Assembly (NCBI GenBank): GCA_021371965.1
Contig: JAJFVE010000011.1
Location: 1 to 57,955 of the forward strand
Length of the DNA stretch: 57,955 nt
Reading direction: 5' to 3'
Source of the DNA: Planctomycetaceae bacterium
Lineage (GTDB): Bacteria; Planctomycetota; Phycisphaerae; SM23-33
Part shown: piece after piece, positions 50,833 to 57,955 of the stretch
Layout of the letters: each line of letters begins with the position of its first letter
How positions within the stretch are numbered: position 1 is the stretch's first letter
The notes under the pieces: model-generated
The model's database searches: none
Seen by the model: the letters and a program-made list of their open reading frames with translations, nothing else
Told to the model about the DNA's origin: nothing
Position numbers and translations under genes: made by a program

Positions 50833-52761
50833 ATGGGACGATGCAGATCGTGGGCGGTTGCGGCTGGGCTGATCGGCCTGCTGGCTTGGTGGGCGGATGG
50901 GGCTGCGGCTGCGCCGACGCCCCGGCCGGCGCCTAAGCCGGGGCCTAAGCCGGCGCCCAGGCCGGGGCCTGGAGCGGCCTCTCGGCCGGCGTCTCGTCCA
51001 GCGTCACAGCCGGCGTCGCGGCCGGCGTCTAGACCTGCCGTCGTAGTGGCGGCGGCTGCCTCTGGGCCGGCTACGGCGGCTGGGATTTCGCCTCTGGCGG
51101 CCGAGGCGCAGAAGCTTGACGATGCGGCACGCGTCGAGCGGGCCAAGAAGGCCTCCGGCGAGTTTGAACGCATCTTCGGCAAGCACGTCCGCGCCGTCCT
51201 GGCCACGCCGGCGGTGCAGGACGATCTGGCCTTGGCGGAAAAGCTCATGGCGATGCAGCCGCAGGCGGCCGACGACGTGTTCTTCGCCGCGGCGATGTGC
51301 GAGAAGGCGTACGATCTGTCGGCGCCCAGCGCGGCGGGGCAGACGACGGCCGCGGCGGCGCTGGAGCAGCTGCTCGCGCTGGCGCCGTGGAAGAGCCGGG
51401 CCTGGCTCGAGTCGCTCGTCGAGATTCGGCGCAAGAGCTTCGCGGCCGCCCGCGGCGAGGACCGCACCGCCGAGGGCGACGCCCTCATCGCCGCCACGCT
51501 GCGTCTCGCCGAGGCGCTGGCCGACGACGACGCCTTCAACGAGGCCTACGAAGTCTGCCACCGCCTGCTGCCCCTGGCCAAGGCGGTCAAGTCGAAGAAG
51601 GCCGACGACATCGAGGCCGCCCAGGACCGCTACGCCGCCCTCAAGCCCATCGGACAGGCGATGGCCGTGCTGCAGATCCGCATCAAGGCCAACCCGGCCG
51701 ACCAACTCGCCCGCAACGAGCTGATGCGCCTCTACGTCGCCGAGCGCAACGCCCCGCGCAAGGCCGCCGCCTACCTGACTGCCAAGGCTCCGGCCGACTA
51801 CCAAGCGAACATCCCCGACGCCCAGCGCAGTCTGGCGGCGCTGGACGCCGCAGACTGCCTGCGCCTGGGCCTCTGGTACGAAGACCTCATCGACCGCGCC
51901 AGCGAGCAGGGCAAAGCCCTCGCCGCCCGACGCTCCCGAGACTACCTCCAGCAGTACCTCGACCTGCACGAGACCGCCGACGCCACGCGAGCCAAGGCCG
52001 CGGCCGCCATCAAGAAACTCGACGCTCTGCTGGCGAGCCTGGCAGGAAAGAAGACCCACCAGGCCATGAAGTTCGTGCGCACGCTCGATGTCTCTGCCGG
52101 GCGGCTGGTCTCCAACCTGCCGATGCACTTCCGCAACCCCTACGCCCAGCGCACCATCGACCTGTGGATGCTGGCCGGCAAGGACGACGGCATCATCGTC
52201 GACCAGGGCGCCTCGCGGGCGGGGATGGTCGTGGGTCTGTTCAAAAACCGCATCTGCTTCGCCTTCAACGACGCCAAGGAGCACACCCACATCGTCCAGG
52301 ACGACAAGGGCAACAACCGCACCGAGCCGATCCCCGCCGCGGTGATCTCGGCGCCGCTGCCGGATCGCGACAAGTGGTGCCACGTCGCCGTCCAGTACGC
52401 CAACGGGTACCTGTCGCTCTGGATCAACGGCAAGCTCTCGGCCGAACGGCAGGTGGGAACCCCCGCCATCCCCGGCGACACCGAGGGCGTGTGCATCGGC
52501 GGCGGGTTCGGCTCCAATGCCGGGTACTGGGACGCCAAGGGATTCGGCGGCAAAGTGGCGGCCGTCCGCTTCTCCAGCCGCGCGCGCTACTCCAAGAACT
52601 TCGAGCCCGAGGAGCAGATGGGCACCACCGGCGCGTTCGCCTTCGTCTGCGCCGACCGACTCTCGACGGGCGAACTCGATCGCTCCACGCGCGACAGCGT
52701 CTCGGCCAGCTACATCGTCTGGTCGAGCATCGGCCAGGTGCGCGTCGTGAACGTCGATTAG
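50833..52761 (+). CDS. Exported LamG-like (concanavalin fold) protein
   Basis: 642 aa. The start at 50833 opens a signal peptide (MGRCRSWAVAAGLIGLLAWWADGAAA); the upstream open frame lacks one. A low-complexity Pro/Ala/Ser/Arg segment follows (PRPAPKPGPKPAPRPGPG, then ASRPASRPASQPASRPA), then a helical TPR-like middle (about 110-410). A C-terminal jelly-roll domain of the LamG/Concanavalin-A-like type runs about 420-610 (RTIDLWMLAGKDDGIIVDQG, VGLFKNRICFAFND, WCHVAVQYANGYLSLWINGKL, FGGKVAAVRFSSRARY). Such domains usually bind sugars or proteins at the surface. Partner and substrate are unknown. Confidence 0.8.
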   Translation: MGRCRSWAVAAGLIGLLAWWADGAAAAPTPRPAPKPGPKPAPRPGPGAASRPASRPASQPASRPASRPAVVVAAAASGPATAAGISPLAAEAQKLDDAARVERAKKASGEFERIFGKHVRAVLATPAVQDDLALAEKLMAMQPQAADDVFFAAAMCEKAYDLSAPSAAGQTTAAAALEQLLALAPWKSRAWLESLVEIRRKSFAAARGEDRTAEGDALIAATLRLAEALADDDAFNEAYEVCHRLLPLAKAVKSKKADDIEAAQDRYAALKPIGQAMAVLQIRIKANPADQLARNELMRLYVAERNAPRKAAAYLTAKAPADYQANIPDAQRSLAALDAADCLRLGLWYEDLIDRASEQGKALAARRSRDYLQQYLDLHETADATRAKAAAAIKKLDALLASLAGKKTHQAMKFVRTLDVSAGRLVSNLPMHFRNPYAQRTIDLWMLAGKDDGIIVDQGASRAGMVVGLFKNRICFAFNDAKEHTHIVQDDKGNNRTEPIPAAVISAPLPDRDKWCHVAVQYANGYLSLWINGKLSAERQVGTPAIPGDTEGVCIGGGFGSNAGYWDAKGFGGKVAAVRFSSRARYSKNFEPEEQMGTTGAFAFVCADRLSTGELDRSTRDSVSASYIVWSSIGQVRVVNVD

Positions 52762-52876
52762 CAGCACGGGCGCGGTGAGCGTCCCAGTCGAGACACGTCC
52801 TCTTTTCCGAGTTTCGGGGCGGGGTTCTGCATACGATTAGACAGGCCGCGGGGCCAGGTTCTAAGAAGGATGCCGG

Positions 52877-54034
52877 ATGATGAAGATCGCCGTATTGCGG
52901 GAAATCCAGCCGGGGGAAACTCGGGCGGCGGCTGTGCCGGAATCGTTGCGGCGGCTGGCTCGCGGCGCGGCGTCGGTAGCCGTCGAGGCGGGGCTGGGTC
53001 GCGGGTGCGGCCTTGACGATGAGCGATACGCCTCCGCCGGGGCGACGGTGGCGCCCGGCGCGGAGGCGGCGCTGGATGGCGCGCAGGTCGTCTTGAAGGT
53101 GCTCCCGCCGGCTACCGGGCCCGACGCGCCGCGCGACGAGGTCGCGCTGCTGCAGCCGGGCCAAGTGCTGGCGGGGATGCTCGCCCCGGCAGCCAACCCT
53201 GAATCCATCGCCGCCCTGGCGGCCCGCGGCGTCACGTCGTTCACGCTGGACGCCATGCCTCGCATCACGCGGGCGCAGTCGATGGACGTGCTGTCGAGCA
53301 TGGCCACCGTGGCGGGATACCAGGCCGTGATTCTGGCGGCCGCGGCGCTGGGCAAGATGATGCCCATGATGATGACGGCCGCGGGGACCATCAAGCCCGC
53401 CAACGTGCTGGTGATCGGGGCGGGGGTGGCGGGGCTGCAGGCCATCGCCACGGCCCGGCGCCTGGGGGCGGTGGTCAAGGCCGCCGACACGCGCCCTGCC
53501 GTCAAGGAGCAGATCCTCAGCCTGGGCGCCAAGTTCGTGGCGCTCGAGGTGGCCCACGAGGCCCAGGCCGCCGGCGGGTACGCCGCCGACCTGGGCGAGG
53601 CGTACTACCGCAAGGAGCAGGAGATCCTCGCCCCGCACGTGGCCGAGGCCGACATCATCATCACCACGGCCATGATCCCCGACCGCAAGGCCCCCCTGCT
53701 GATCAGCGACGAGATGCTCGCCTCGATGCGGCGCGGCAGCGTGATCGTGGACATGGCAGCCGCGGCCGGGGGCAACTGCAAGGCCACCCAGCCCGGCCAC
53801 GACGTGCAGGCCGCGGGCGTCAAGATTCTCGCCCCGCTGAACCTGCCCGCGCAGGTCCCTCTCGACGCCAGCCGCATGTACGCCTCGAACATCGCCTCGT
53901 TCGTCGCCGAGCTGGTTAAAGACGACCATGTCAACGTGGACATGGATAATGAAGTGATCGCCGCCACCCTCGTCACTCGCGAGGGGAAGGTGGTCGGCAA
54001 GGCCGCCCAGGCATTGAAAGGAGTTGGCGCATGA
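52877..54034 (+). CDS. pntAA: NAD(P) transhydrogenase subunit alpha, part 1
   Basis: 385 aa, the soluble NAD(H)-binding domain I of proton-translocating transhydrogenase. Marks: MKIAVLREIQPGETRAAAVP, SMATVAGYQAVILAA, VLVIGAGVAGLQAIATARRLGA (NAD loop), DTRPAVKEQILSLGAKF and the mobile-loop region. The family RQVDxxxI-type contacts are partly visible. The gene is followed by pntAB and pntB with 4-nt overlaps (ATGA), so all three are translated together. The split of the alpha subunit in two is the arrangement found in many non-enteric bacteria. Confidence 0.95.
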   Translation: MMKIAVLREIQPGETRAAAVPESLRRLARGAASVAVEAGLGRGCGLDDERYASAGATVAPGAEAALDGAQVVLKVLPPATGPDAPRDEVALLQPGQVLAGMLAPAANPESIAALAARGVTSFTLDAMPRITRAQSMDVLSSMATVAGYQAVILAAAALGKMMPMMMTAAGTIKPANVLVIGAGVAGLQAIATARRLGAVVKAADTRPAVKEQILSLGAKFVALEVAHEAQAAGGYAADLGEAYYRKEQEILAPHVAEADIIITTAMIPDRKAPLLISDEMLASMRRGSVIVDMAAAAGGNCKATQPGHDVQAAGVKILAPLNLPAQVPLDASRMYASNIASFVAELVKDDHVNVDMDNEVIAATLVTREGKVVGKAAQALKGVGA

Positions 54035-54357
54035 CTGGCCTGACCGTCATGTTGGCGACGGAGATGACCCTGACGACGGCCGTCATCGTCTTCGTGCTGG
54101 CGATGTTCGTGGGGCTCGAGATCATCACCAAGGTGCCCACGATGCTCCACACGCCGCTGATGAGCGGATCCAACGCCATCAGCGGCATCACGATCGTCGG
54201 AGCCCTGGCGGCCGCGGCGATCCTCAAGAACGTGGGGCATCCGGCGCTGGCCGCCACAGCTGGGACGCTGGCGGTGGCCGCCGCGATGATCAACGTCGTG
54301 GGTGGTTACCTCGTGACCGACCGCATGCTGCGCATGTTCAAAAGGAGCAAACGATGA
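54031..54357 (+). CDS. pntAB: NAD(P) transhydrogenase subunit alpha, part 2
   Basis: 108 aa, the short membrane part of the alpha subunit. Three to four helices are visible: TTAVIVFVLAMFVGLEII, NAISGITIVGALAAAAI, and a final helix through AAAMINVVGGYLVTDRMLRMF. The conserved TPLMSGSNAISGI block is the family fingerprint. With PntB it forms the proton channel. It overlaps its neighbours by ATGA on both sides. Confidence 0.94.
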   Translation: MTGLTVMLATEMTLTTAVIVFVLAMFVGLEIITKVPTMLHTPLMSGSNAISGITIVGALAAAAILKNVGHPALAATAGTLAVAAAMINVVGGYLVTDRMLRMFKRSKR

Positions 54358-55757
54358 CGGGCATCCTGGCATTTCAGGTGAGCCAGGAGGTCGAGGATTA
54401 CGCCTATCTCGCCGCGGCGGTGCTGTTCATTTACGGCCTCAAGGAGATGGCCTCGCCGCGTCGCGCGCGGGTGGGCAACCTGGTCAGCGGCGCAGGGATG
54501 TTGATCGCCATCGTCTTTACGCTGCTGACGCTGGAGATCGTCGACTGGACGTGGATCATCGCCGGGCTGGCGATCGGTTCGGTCATCGGGGCAGTGCTGG
54601 CGTATGCGGTCAAGATGACGGCCATGCCGCAGATGGTGGCCATGCTCAACGGGTTTGGCGGGCTGGCGTCGGGCCTGGTGGCGCTGGTGGAGATCTACCG
54701 CCGCTGGGGCGCCCCGGGCGACGCCACGGAGTTTCTCGTCACCGACGGGGTCAGCACGCTCATCGGATGGGTGACCTTCACCGGAAGCATGGTCGCCTTC
54801 GCCAAGCTGCAGGAAGTCGTCGTCAGCGGCCGCCCGGTCGTCTTTCGGTTCCAGAAGCTGGCGAACTTCGGCCTGCTGGTCCTGGCGGTCCTTCTGATCG
54901 CCGCCCTGGCATGTTGGCCCGGCCAGCCGCACTGGATCATCCCGCTGGCGCTGGTGTCGGCCGCCGTCGGCGTGCTGTTCGTCATCCCCATCGGCGGAGC
55001 CGACATGCCGGTGGTCATCAGCCTGCTCAACAGCTACTCGGGCCTGGCCGCGGCAGCAACGGGCTTTCTGCTCAAGAACAACGGTCTGATCATCTCCGGC
55101 GCTCTGGTGGGCGCCTCGGGGATCATCCTGACGCGCCTGATGTGCCAAGCCATGAACCGCTCGCTGTTCAACGTGCTGTTTGCGGCCGTCGGACAGGTGC
55201 GCGCGGGCGAACAGAAGCAGCGACCGCCGGTGAAACGGTATTCGGCCGAGGACGCCGCCGTCGTCATGGAAGGCTCGCGGCAGGTGGTGATCGTGCCGGG
55301 CTACGGGATGGCCGTGGCGCAGGCCCAGCACGTCATCAAGGAACTGGCCGACCTGCTCGCCCAGCGCGGCGTCGAGGTCAAGTACGCCATCCATCCCGTC
55401 GCCGGACGCATGCCCGGACACATGAACGTGCTGCTGGCCGAGGCCAACGTGCCCTACGACCAGCTCTACACGATGGAGCAGATCAATCCCGAGTTCGAGC
55501 AGGCCGACGTGGCCCTGGTCATCGGCGCCAACGACGTGATCAACCCCGCCGCCCGCACCGACAAGGGCAGCCCCATCTACGGCATGCCCATCCTCGATGT
55601 GGACAAGGCCGCCACGCTGATGATCATCAAGCGCAGCCTCGCCACAGGCTTCGCCGGAGTCGACAACGACCTGTTCTACAGCGACAAAACAATGATGCTC
55701 TTCGGTGACGCCAAGGCGATGGTCACGGACATCGTTACGGCGATGAAGGCAGGATGA
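54354..55757 (+). CDS. pntB: NAD(P) transhydrogenase subunit beta
   Basis: 467 aa. The start at 54354 overlaps the pntAB stop and has AAAGGAG upstream. Nine or so membrane helices (domain II) come first, with MPQMVAMLNGFGGLAS and GGADMPVVISLLNSYSGLAAAATGF. The NADP(H)-binding domain III follows from about 300: VVIVPGYGMAVAQAQH, YAIHPVAGRMPGHMNVLLAEA, LVIGANDVINPAA, DKGSPIYGMPILDV and KRSLATGFAGVDNDLFY. The complex uses the proton gradient to make NADPH from NADH. A palindromic repeat follows the stop. Confidence 0.96.
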   Translation: MTGILAFQVSQEVEDYAYLAAAVLFIYGLKEMASPRRARVGNLVSGAGMLIAIVFTLLTLEIVDWTWIIAGLAIGSVIGAVLAYAVKMTAMPQMVAMLNGFGGLASGLVALVEIYRRWGAPGDATEFLVTDGVSTLIGWVTFTGSMVAFAKLQEVVVSGRPVVFRFQKLANFGLLVLAVLLIAALACWPGQPHWIIPLALVSAAVGVLFVIPIGGADMPVVISLLNSYSGLAAAATGFLLKNNGLIISGALVGASGIILTRLMCQAMNRSLFNVLFAAVGQVRAGEQKQRPPVKRYSAEDAAVVMEGSRQVVIVPGYGMAVAQAQHVIKELADLLAQRGVEVKYAIHPVAGRMPGHMNVLLAEANVPYDQLYTMEQINPEFEQADVALVIGANDVINPAARTDKGSPIYGMPILDVDKAATLMIIKRSLATGFAGVDNDLFYSDKTMMLFGDAKAMVTDIVTAMKAG

Positions 55758-55763
55758 TGGAAG

Positions 55764-55860
55764 GGTGCCGTGGCGCGCAGGGCCGAAGGCCCGGAGAGCC
55801 ACGATCCCCGAGTCTTGAGGCAGTCGTGGCTGTCGGGTTTCGCCCTCCCGCCACGGCACC
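55764..55860. repeat. Palindromic repeat after pntB
   Basis: Outer arms GGTGCCGTGGCG (55764) and CGCCACGGCACC (ending 55860) are a perfect 12-bp inverted pair. Inside, GGGCCGAAGGCCC and an AGCCACGA/TCGTGGCT pair form further stems. Confidence 0.8.
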
Positions 55861-55928
55861 TGCCCGAAAACATCTAAAGCGGCAGCTAAGGCTGCCGACT
55901 CCATAGTTCTGCCCGCTAAGATTCTTTC

Positions 55929-56855
55929 ATGCACGAGCCAACACGATACGTGGTCACCGGCGCGTTCGGCTTTCTGGGCCGCCACATCGCGCAGCGGTTG
56001 ATCAAGCGCGGCGATAGCGTCCTGAGCCTCGATGGGCGGCGGCCGGGCACTGCCGACGACCCTCGCATCGCCCTGGCACGCCTGGACTTTGCCTCGCCGG
56101 CGAAGCTGGTCAAAGCCCTGCGCGGTGCGGCAGCGCTGTTCAACACCTACTGGATCCGCTACCCGATGCACGGCATGACGTTTGAGCGGGCCGTGGAAAA
56201 CTCCAAGGTGCTCATCGCCGCGGCGTGCGAGGCGGGCGTGCCACGGGTCGTCCACGTCAGCATCACCAATCCCTCGGCCGATTCGCCGCTGGGTTACTTC
56301 CGCGGCAAGGCACTGGTCGAGCAGGCGTTGAAGGAATCCGGTCTGTCGTACGCCATCTTGCGCCCGGCGGTGCTCTTTGGCGACGAGGGCATCCTTGTCA
56401 ACAACATCGCCTGGGCCCTGCGACGCCTGCTGGTCTTCGCCCTTTTCGGACGCGGTGCGTACCGCCTGCAGCCGATTTTCGTCGAGGACCTGGCCGAACT
56501 GGCGATCGCGCAGGCCGCCCGCAGCGAGAACGCCACCATCGACGCCGTCGGGCCCGAGACGTTCACCTACCGGCAGCTCGTGCAGGCCATCGCCCGCGCC
56601 ATCGGCGTGCACCGACTCATCCTGCCCGCCCCGCCGCACCTGGCCCTGGCGATGGTACAGGCCATGGGCTGGATCGTTGGCGACCCCATCGTCACGCCCC
56701 AGGAAATGCGCGGGCTCATGGACGGCCTGCTGGCGACCAACTCCCCGCCGGCGGGGTCCACTCGCTTGAGCGACTGGCTTAAAGACCATTCCGATACGCT
56801 CGGCCATCGGTACATGAGCGAGCGCGCCCGCCGCCGCGGGTTGGTCTACGACTGA
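55929..56855 (+). CDS. NAD(P)-binding atypical SDR, NDUFA9-like
   Basis: 308 aa. Rossmann motif VTGAFGFLGRHIAQRL (TGxxGFxGxxI type) with no YxxxK catalytic pair in the usual place. Mid-protein VVHVSITNPSADSPLGYFRGKALVEQAL and LSYAILRPAVLFGDEGILVNNIAW are typical of the atypical SDR group that includes complex I subunit NDUFA9 and NmrA-like sensors. The C-terminal part (LQPIFVEDLAELAIAQAA, GPETFTYRQLVQAIARAIG) fits the same group. It is probably a redox-sensing or quinone/lipid-related reductase. It stands alone after the pnt operon. Confidence 0.85.
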   Translation: MHEPTRYVVTGAFGFLGRHIAQRLIKRGDSVLSLDGRRPGTADDPRIALARLDFASPAKLVKALRGAAALFNTYWIRYPMHGMTFERAVENSKVLIAAACEAGVPRVVHVSITNPSADSPLGYFRGKALVEQALKESGLSYAILRPAVLFGDEGILVNNIAWALRRLLVFALFGRGAYRLQPIFVEDLAELAIAQAARSENATIDAVGPETFTYRQLVQAIARAIGVHRLILPAPPHLALAMVQAMGWIVGDPIVTPQEMRGLMDGLLATNSPPAGSTRLSDWLKDHSDTLGHRYMSERARRRGLVYD

Positions 56856-57165
56856 GAAGGGCAACCGGCGCCGTGTCGCGCAGGGCCGAAGGTCTCGCCC
56901 GTGCAAGGCCAGGGAGCATGGGCGGGACGCCCATGCCGCAAAGCGGGCGGCCGCGATTGGGCCGGCAGGAAAAGTTGGACGGATTCCTGGGGGCGGTGCC
57001 TAAAATGTTTCACCGTGTGATCGATGCGATTGAAAATGTTGCAGCCCCTTGTGTCTGATGGAATAAGGGAATATCCTGAACCCGTAGCCAGGGCGGGCGG
57101 TTTCGAGTCCTGGGGTAACTATCGATTCGCCGCAGGATAGGATTCAAGACGCGAAAGGAGTTTCT
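56856..57165. other. Intergenic region upstream of the encapsulin operon
   Basis: Holds a GTGTCGCGCAGGGCC...GGGCGGGACGCCCATGCC palindromic repeat (about 56873-56940). A weak promoter-like pair lies further on: TTGTGT at 57049 and TATCCT at 57072, spacer 17. The AAGGAG ribosome binding site lies at 57154-57159. I see no Fur-box-like site that I would defend. Confidence 0.5.
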
Positions 57166-57522
57166 ATGCCGATTCCGCTTCACGTTCCAATCGAGTCCCT
57201 GACGCCGGCGCTGCTGGACATTCACCGGGCCATCGAGAGTTTCAACGAGGAGTTCGAGGCCGTCGCATGGTATTCGCAGCGGGCGGCCGTCGCGACCGAT
57301 CCGGCCCTCAAGGCGGTCCTGGAGCACAATCGCGACGAAGAGCTCGAGCACGCCTCGATGCTCCTGGAGTGGCTGCGGCGCAACTTCCCGCAGCTCGACG
57401 AGCCGATGCGAACGTACCTGTTCACGACACTGCCGATCACCGAAGTCGAACAAGCCCAAACCCAAGGCTCCGCCCCCGCCGCCGGCGCGGCTGCGAGCCT
57501 CAACATCGGATCCATGAAGTAA
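57166..57522 (+). CDS. Encapsulated ferritin (EncFtn) cargo protein
   Basis: 118 aa. Two-helix ferritin-like protein that oxidises Fe(II) inside an encapsulin shell. The first helix has SFNEEFEAVAWYSQRA and the second NRDEELEHASMLLEWLRR; E29/E31, E59 and H62 correspond to the iron ligands of the Rhodospirillum rubrum protein, and active sites form only in the dimer. PMRTYLFTTLPI closes the fold. After an Ala/Gly-rich linker, the C-terminus SLNIGSMK is an encapsulin cargo-loading peptide. The shell gene starts 13 nt downstream. AAGGAG lies six bases before the ATG. Confidence 0.95.
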   Translation: MPIPLHVPIESLTPALLDIHRAIESFNEEFEAVAWYSQRAAVATDPALKAVLEHNRDEELEHASMLLEWLRRNFPQLDEPMRTYLFTTLPITEVEQAQTQGSAPAAGAAASLNIGSMK

Positions 57523-57535
57523 AGGAGAACTATCC

Positions 57536-57955
57536 GTGGCAAGCATACTCAAACGCGAATTCGCCCCCATCAGCGACCTGGCCTGGAACTGGATCGACTC
57601 CGAGGCCCAGCGCACCCTCAAGCAGAACCTGGCCGCCCGCAAGGTCGTCGACTTCTCCGGACCGCACGGATGGGAGCTGGCGGCTATCAACCTCGGCCGG
57701 CTCGAAAACGTCAAGAAAGACAACGTGCCCTGGGGCATCCGCCAGGTGCAGTCGCTGGTCGAGACGCGCATCCCCTTCACGCTGGCCCAGTTCGAGTTGG
57801 ACAACCTGACGCGAGGCGCCAAGGACGTCGACAACCAGCCCATCATCGACGCCGTTGAAAAGGCCGCCCGCTTTGAAGACACCGCCGTCTTCACCGGCTT
57901 CGACGCCGGCGCGATCAAGGGCATCGTCAAAACCGCCGCCCACGACGCCATCGCC
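57536..57955 (+). CDS. Encapsulin shell protein (family 1), 3' truncated by the window
   Basis: 140 residues visible from a GTG start at 57536, which has AAAGGAG just upstream; the reading frame is open to the window edge. The sequence begins with ASILKREFAPISDLAWNWID, the linocin-type N-terminal helix that binds cargo peptides. It continues with EAQRTLKQNLAARKVVDFSGPHGW, VETRIPFTLAQFELDN and KAARFEDTAVFTG, all family 1 (HK97-fold) marks. The full protein should be about 265 aa. Together with EncFtn it builds an iron-storage nanocompartment in the cytoplasm. Confidence 0.95.
   Translation, partial: MASILKREFAPISDLAWNWIDSEAQRTLKQNLAARKVVDFSGPHGWELAAINLGRLENVKKDNVPWGIRQVQSLVETRIPFTLAQFELDNLTRGAKDVDNQPIIDAVEKAARFEDTAVFTGFDAGAIKGIVKTAAHDAIA

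Noticed and set aside
54306..56906. An 866-codon minus-strand open frame across pntB and the SDR gene
   Set aside because: It is a shadow of plus-strand genes in G+C-rich DNA: His/Arg/Asp-rich, no domain, and it crosses several clear genes.
57061..57140. A tRNA-like segment before EncFtn (GGTTTCGAGTCCTGG)
   Set aside because: No cloverleaf could be folded: there is no matching acceptor stem or anticodon arm on either strand.

Overview
The window is a G+C-rich bacterial chromosome segment, most likely from the Planctomycetota and probably a Phycisphaerae-like lineage. The support is a PEP-CTERM protein with an IPEPATMTLL...RRRRKA tail, a peptidoglycan/division (dcw) cluster with no ftsA or ftsZ, a GldA/GldF/GldG plus DUF4340 operon, a fused AroD-AroE enzyme, VIT/VWA and LamG-type exported proteins, and intergenic spaces packed with palindromic repeats. 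The assignment rests on gene content and style, not on an rRNA. I saw no tRNA, rRNA or CRISPR array.

Layout. 1-4.5 kb: the end of a PEP-CTERM surface protein and two exported metallophosphoesterases on the minus strand. 4.8-12.0 kb: a four-gene Gld-type ABC exporter operon. 12.2-15.7 kb: an exported protein of unknown function, aroDE and pyrD. 15.7-18.0 kb: a VIT/VWA protein. 18.3-21.2 kb: a glycogen-synthase-like glycosyltransferase and a GH57 glucanase. 21.3-23.6 kb: a copper P-type ATPase. 23.7-41.4 kb: the dcw cluster, read right to left from a recognisable promoter as mraZ, an 80-aa gene, rsmH, a LysM protein, an FtsL-like gene, ftsI, murE, murF, mraY, ftsW, murG, murC, murB, ddl, an FtsQ-like gene and a membrane protein. 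One A+T-richer gene of unknown function sits inside it on the opposite strand. 41.4-47 kb: accessory genes (cupin, zeta-toxin module, GT4 + GH130 pair, DUF72) separated by repeat-rich spacers. 47.0-50.7 kb: a segment bounded by inverted 38-bp repeats. It carries a zinc-ribbon/deoxyribosyltransferase-like protein, a Fic protein and a dense hairpin array. 50.8-56.9 kb: a LamG-type exported protein, the three-gene proton-translocating transhydrogenase pntAA-pntAB-pntB and an NDUFA9-like SDR. 57.2 kb to the end: an encapsulated ferritin followed by its encapsulin shell gene, cut by the window edge.

How the genes work together. The dcw block supplies UDP-MurNAc-pentapeptide synthesis (MurB, MurC, MurE with the DNPR motif of meso-diaminopimelate-adding enzymes, MurF, Ddl), lipid I/II formation (MraY, MurG) and septal polymerisation (FtsW, FtsI, with FtsL-like and FtsQ-like partners). 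This implies a DAP-type peptidoglycan wall in an organism whose division locus has no FtsZ. EncFtn and encapsulin form a self-contained iron-storage compartment. The GT/GH57 and GT4/GH130 pairs point to alpha-glucan and mannoside metabolism.

The most unusual parts are the 47041-50675 segment with its tandem hairpins at 50086-50428, the zeta-toxin module flanked by identical 36-bp repeats, and a dispersed family of GTGGCA...TGCCAC double palindromes. One member of that family is read through in frame inside a metallophosphoesterase gene.
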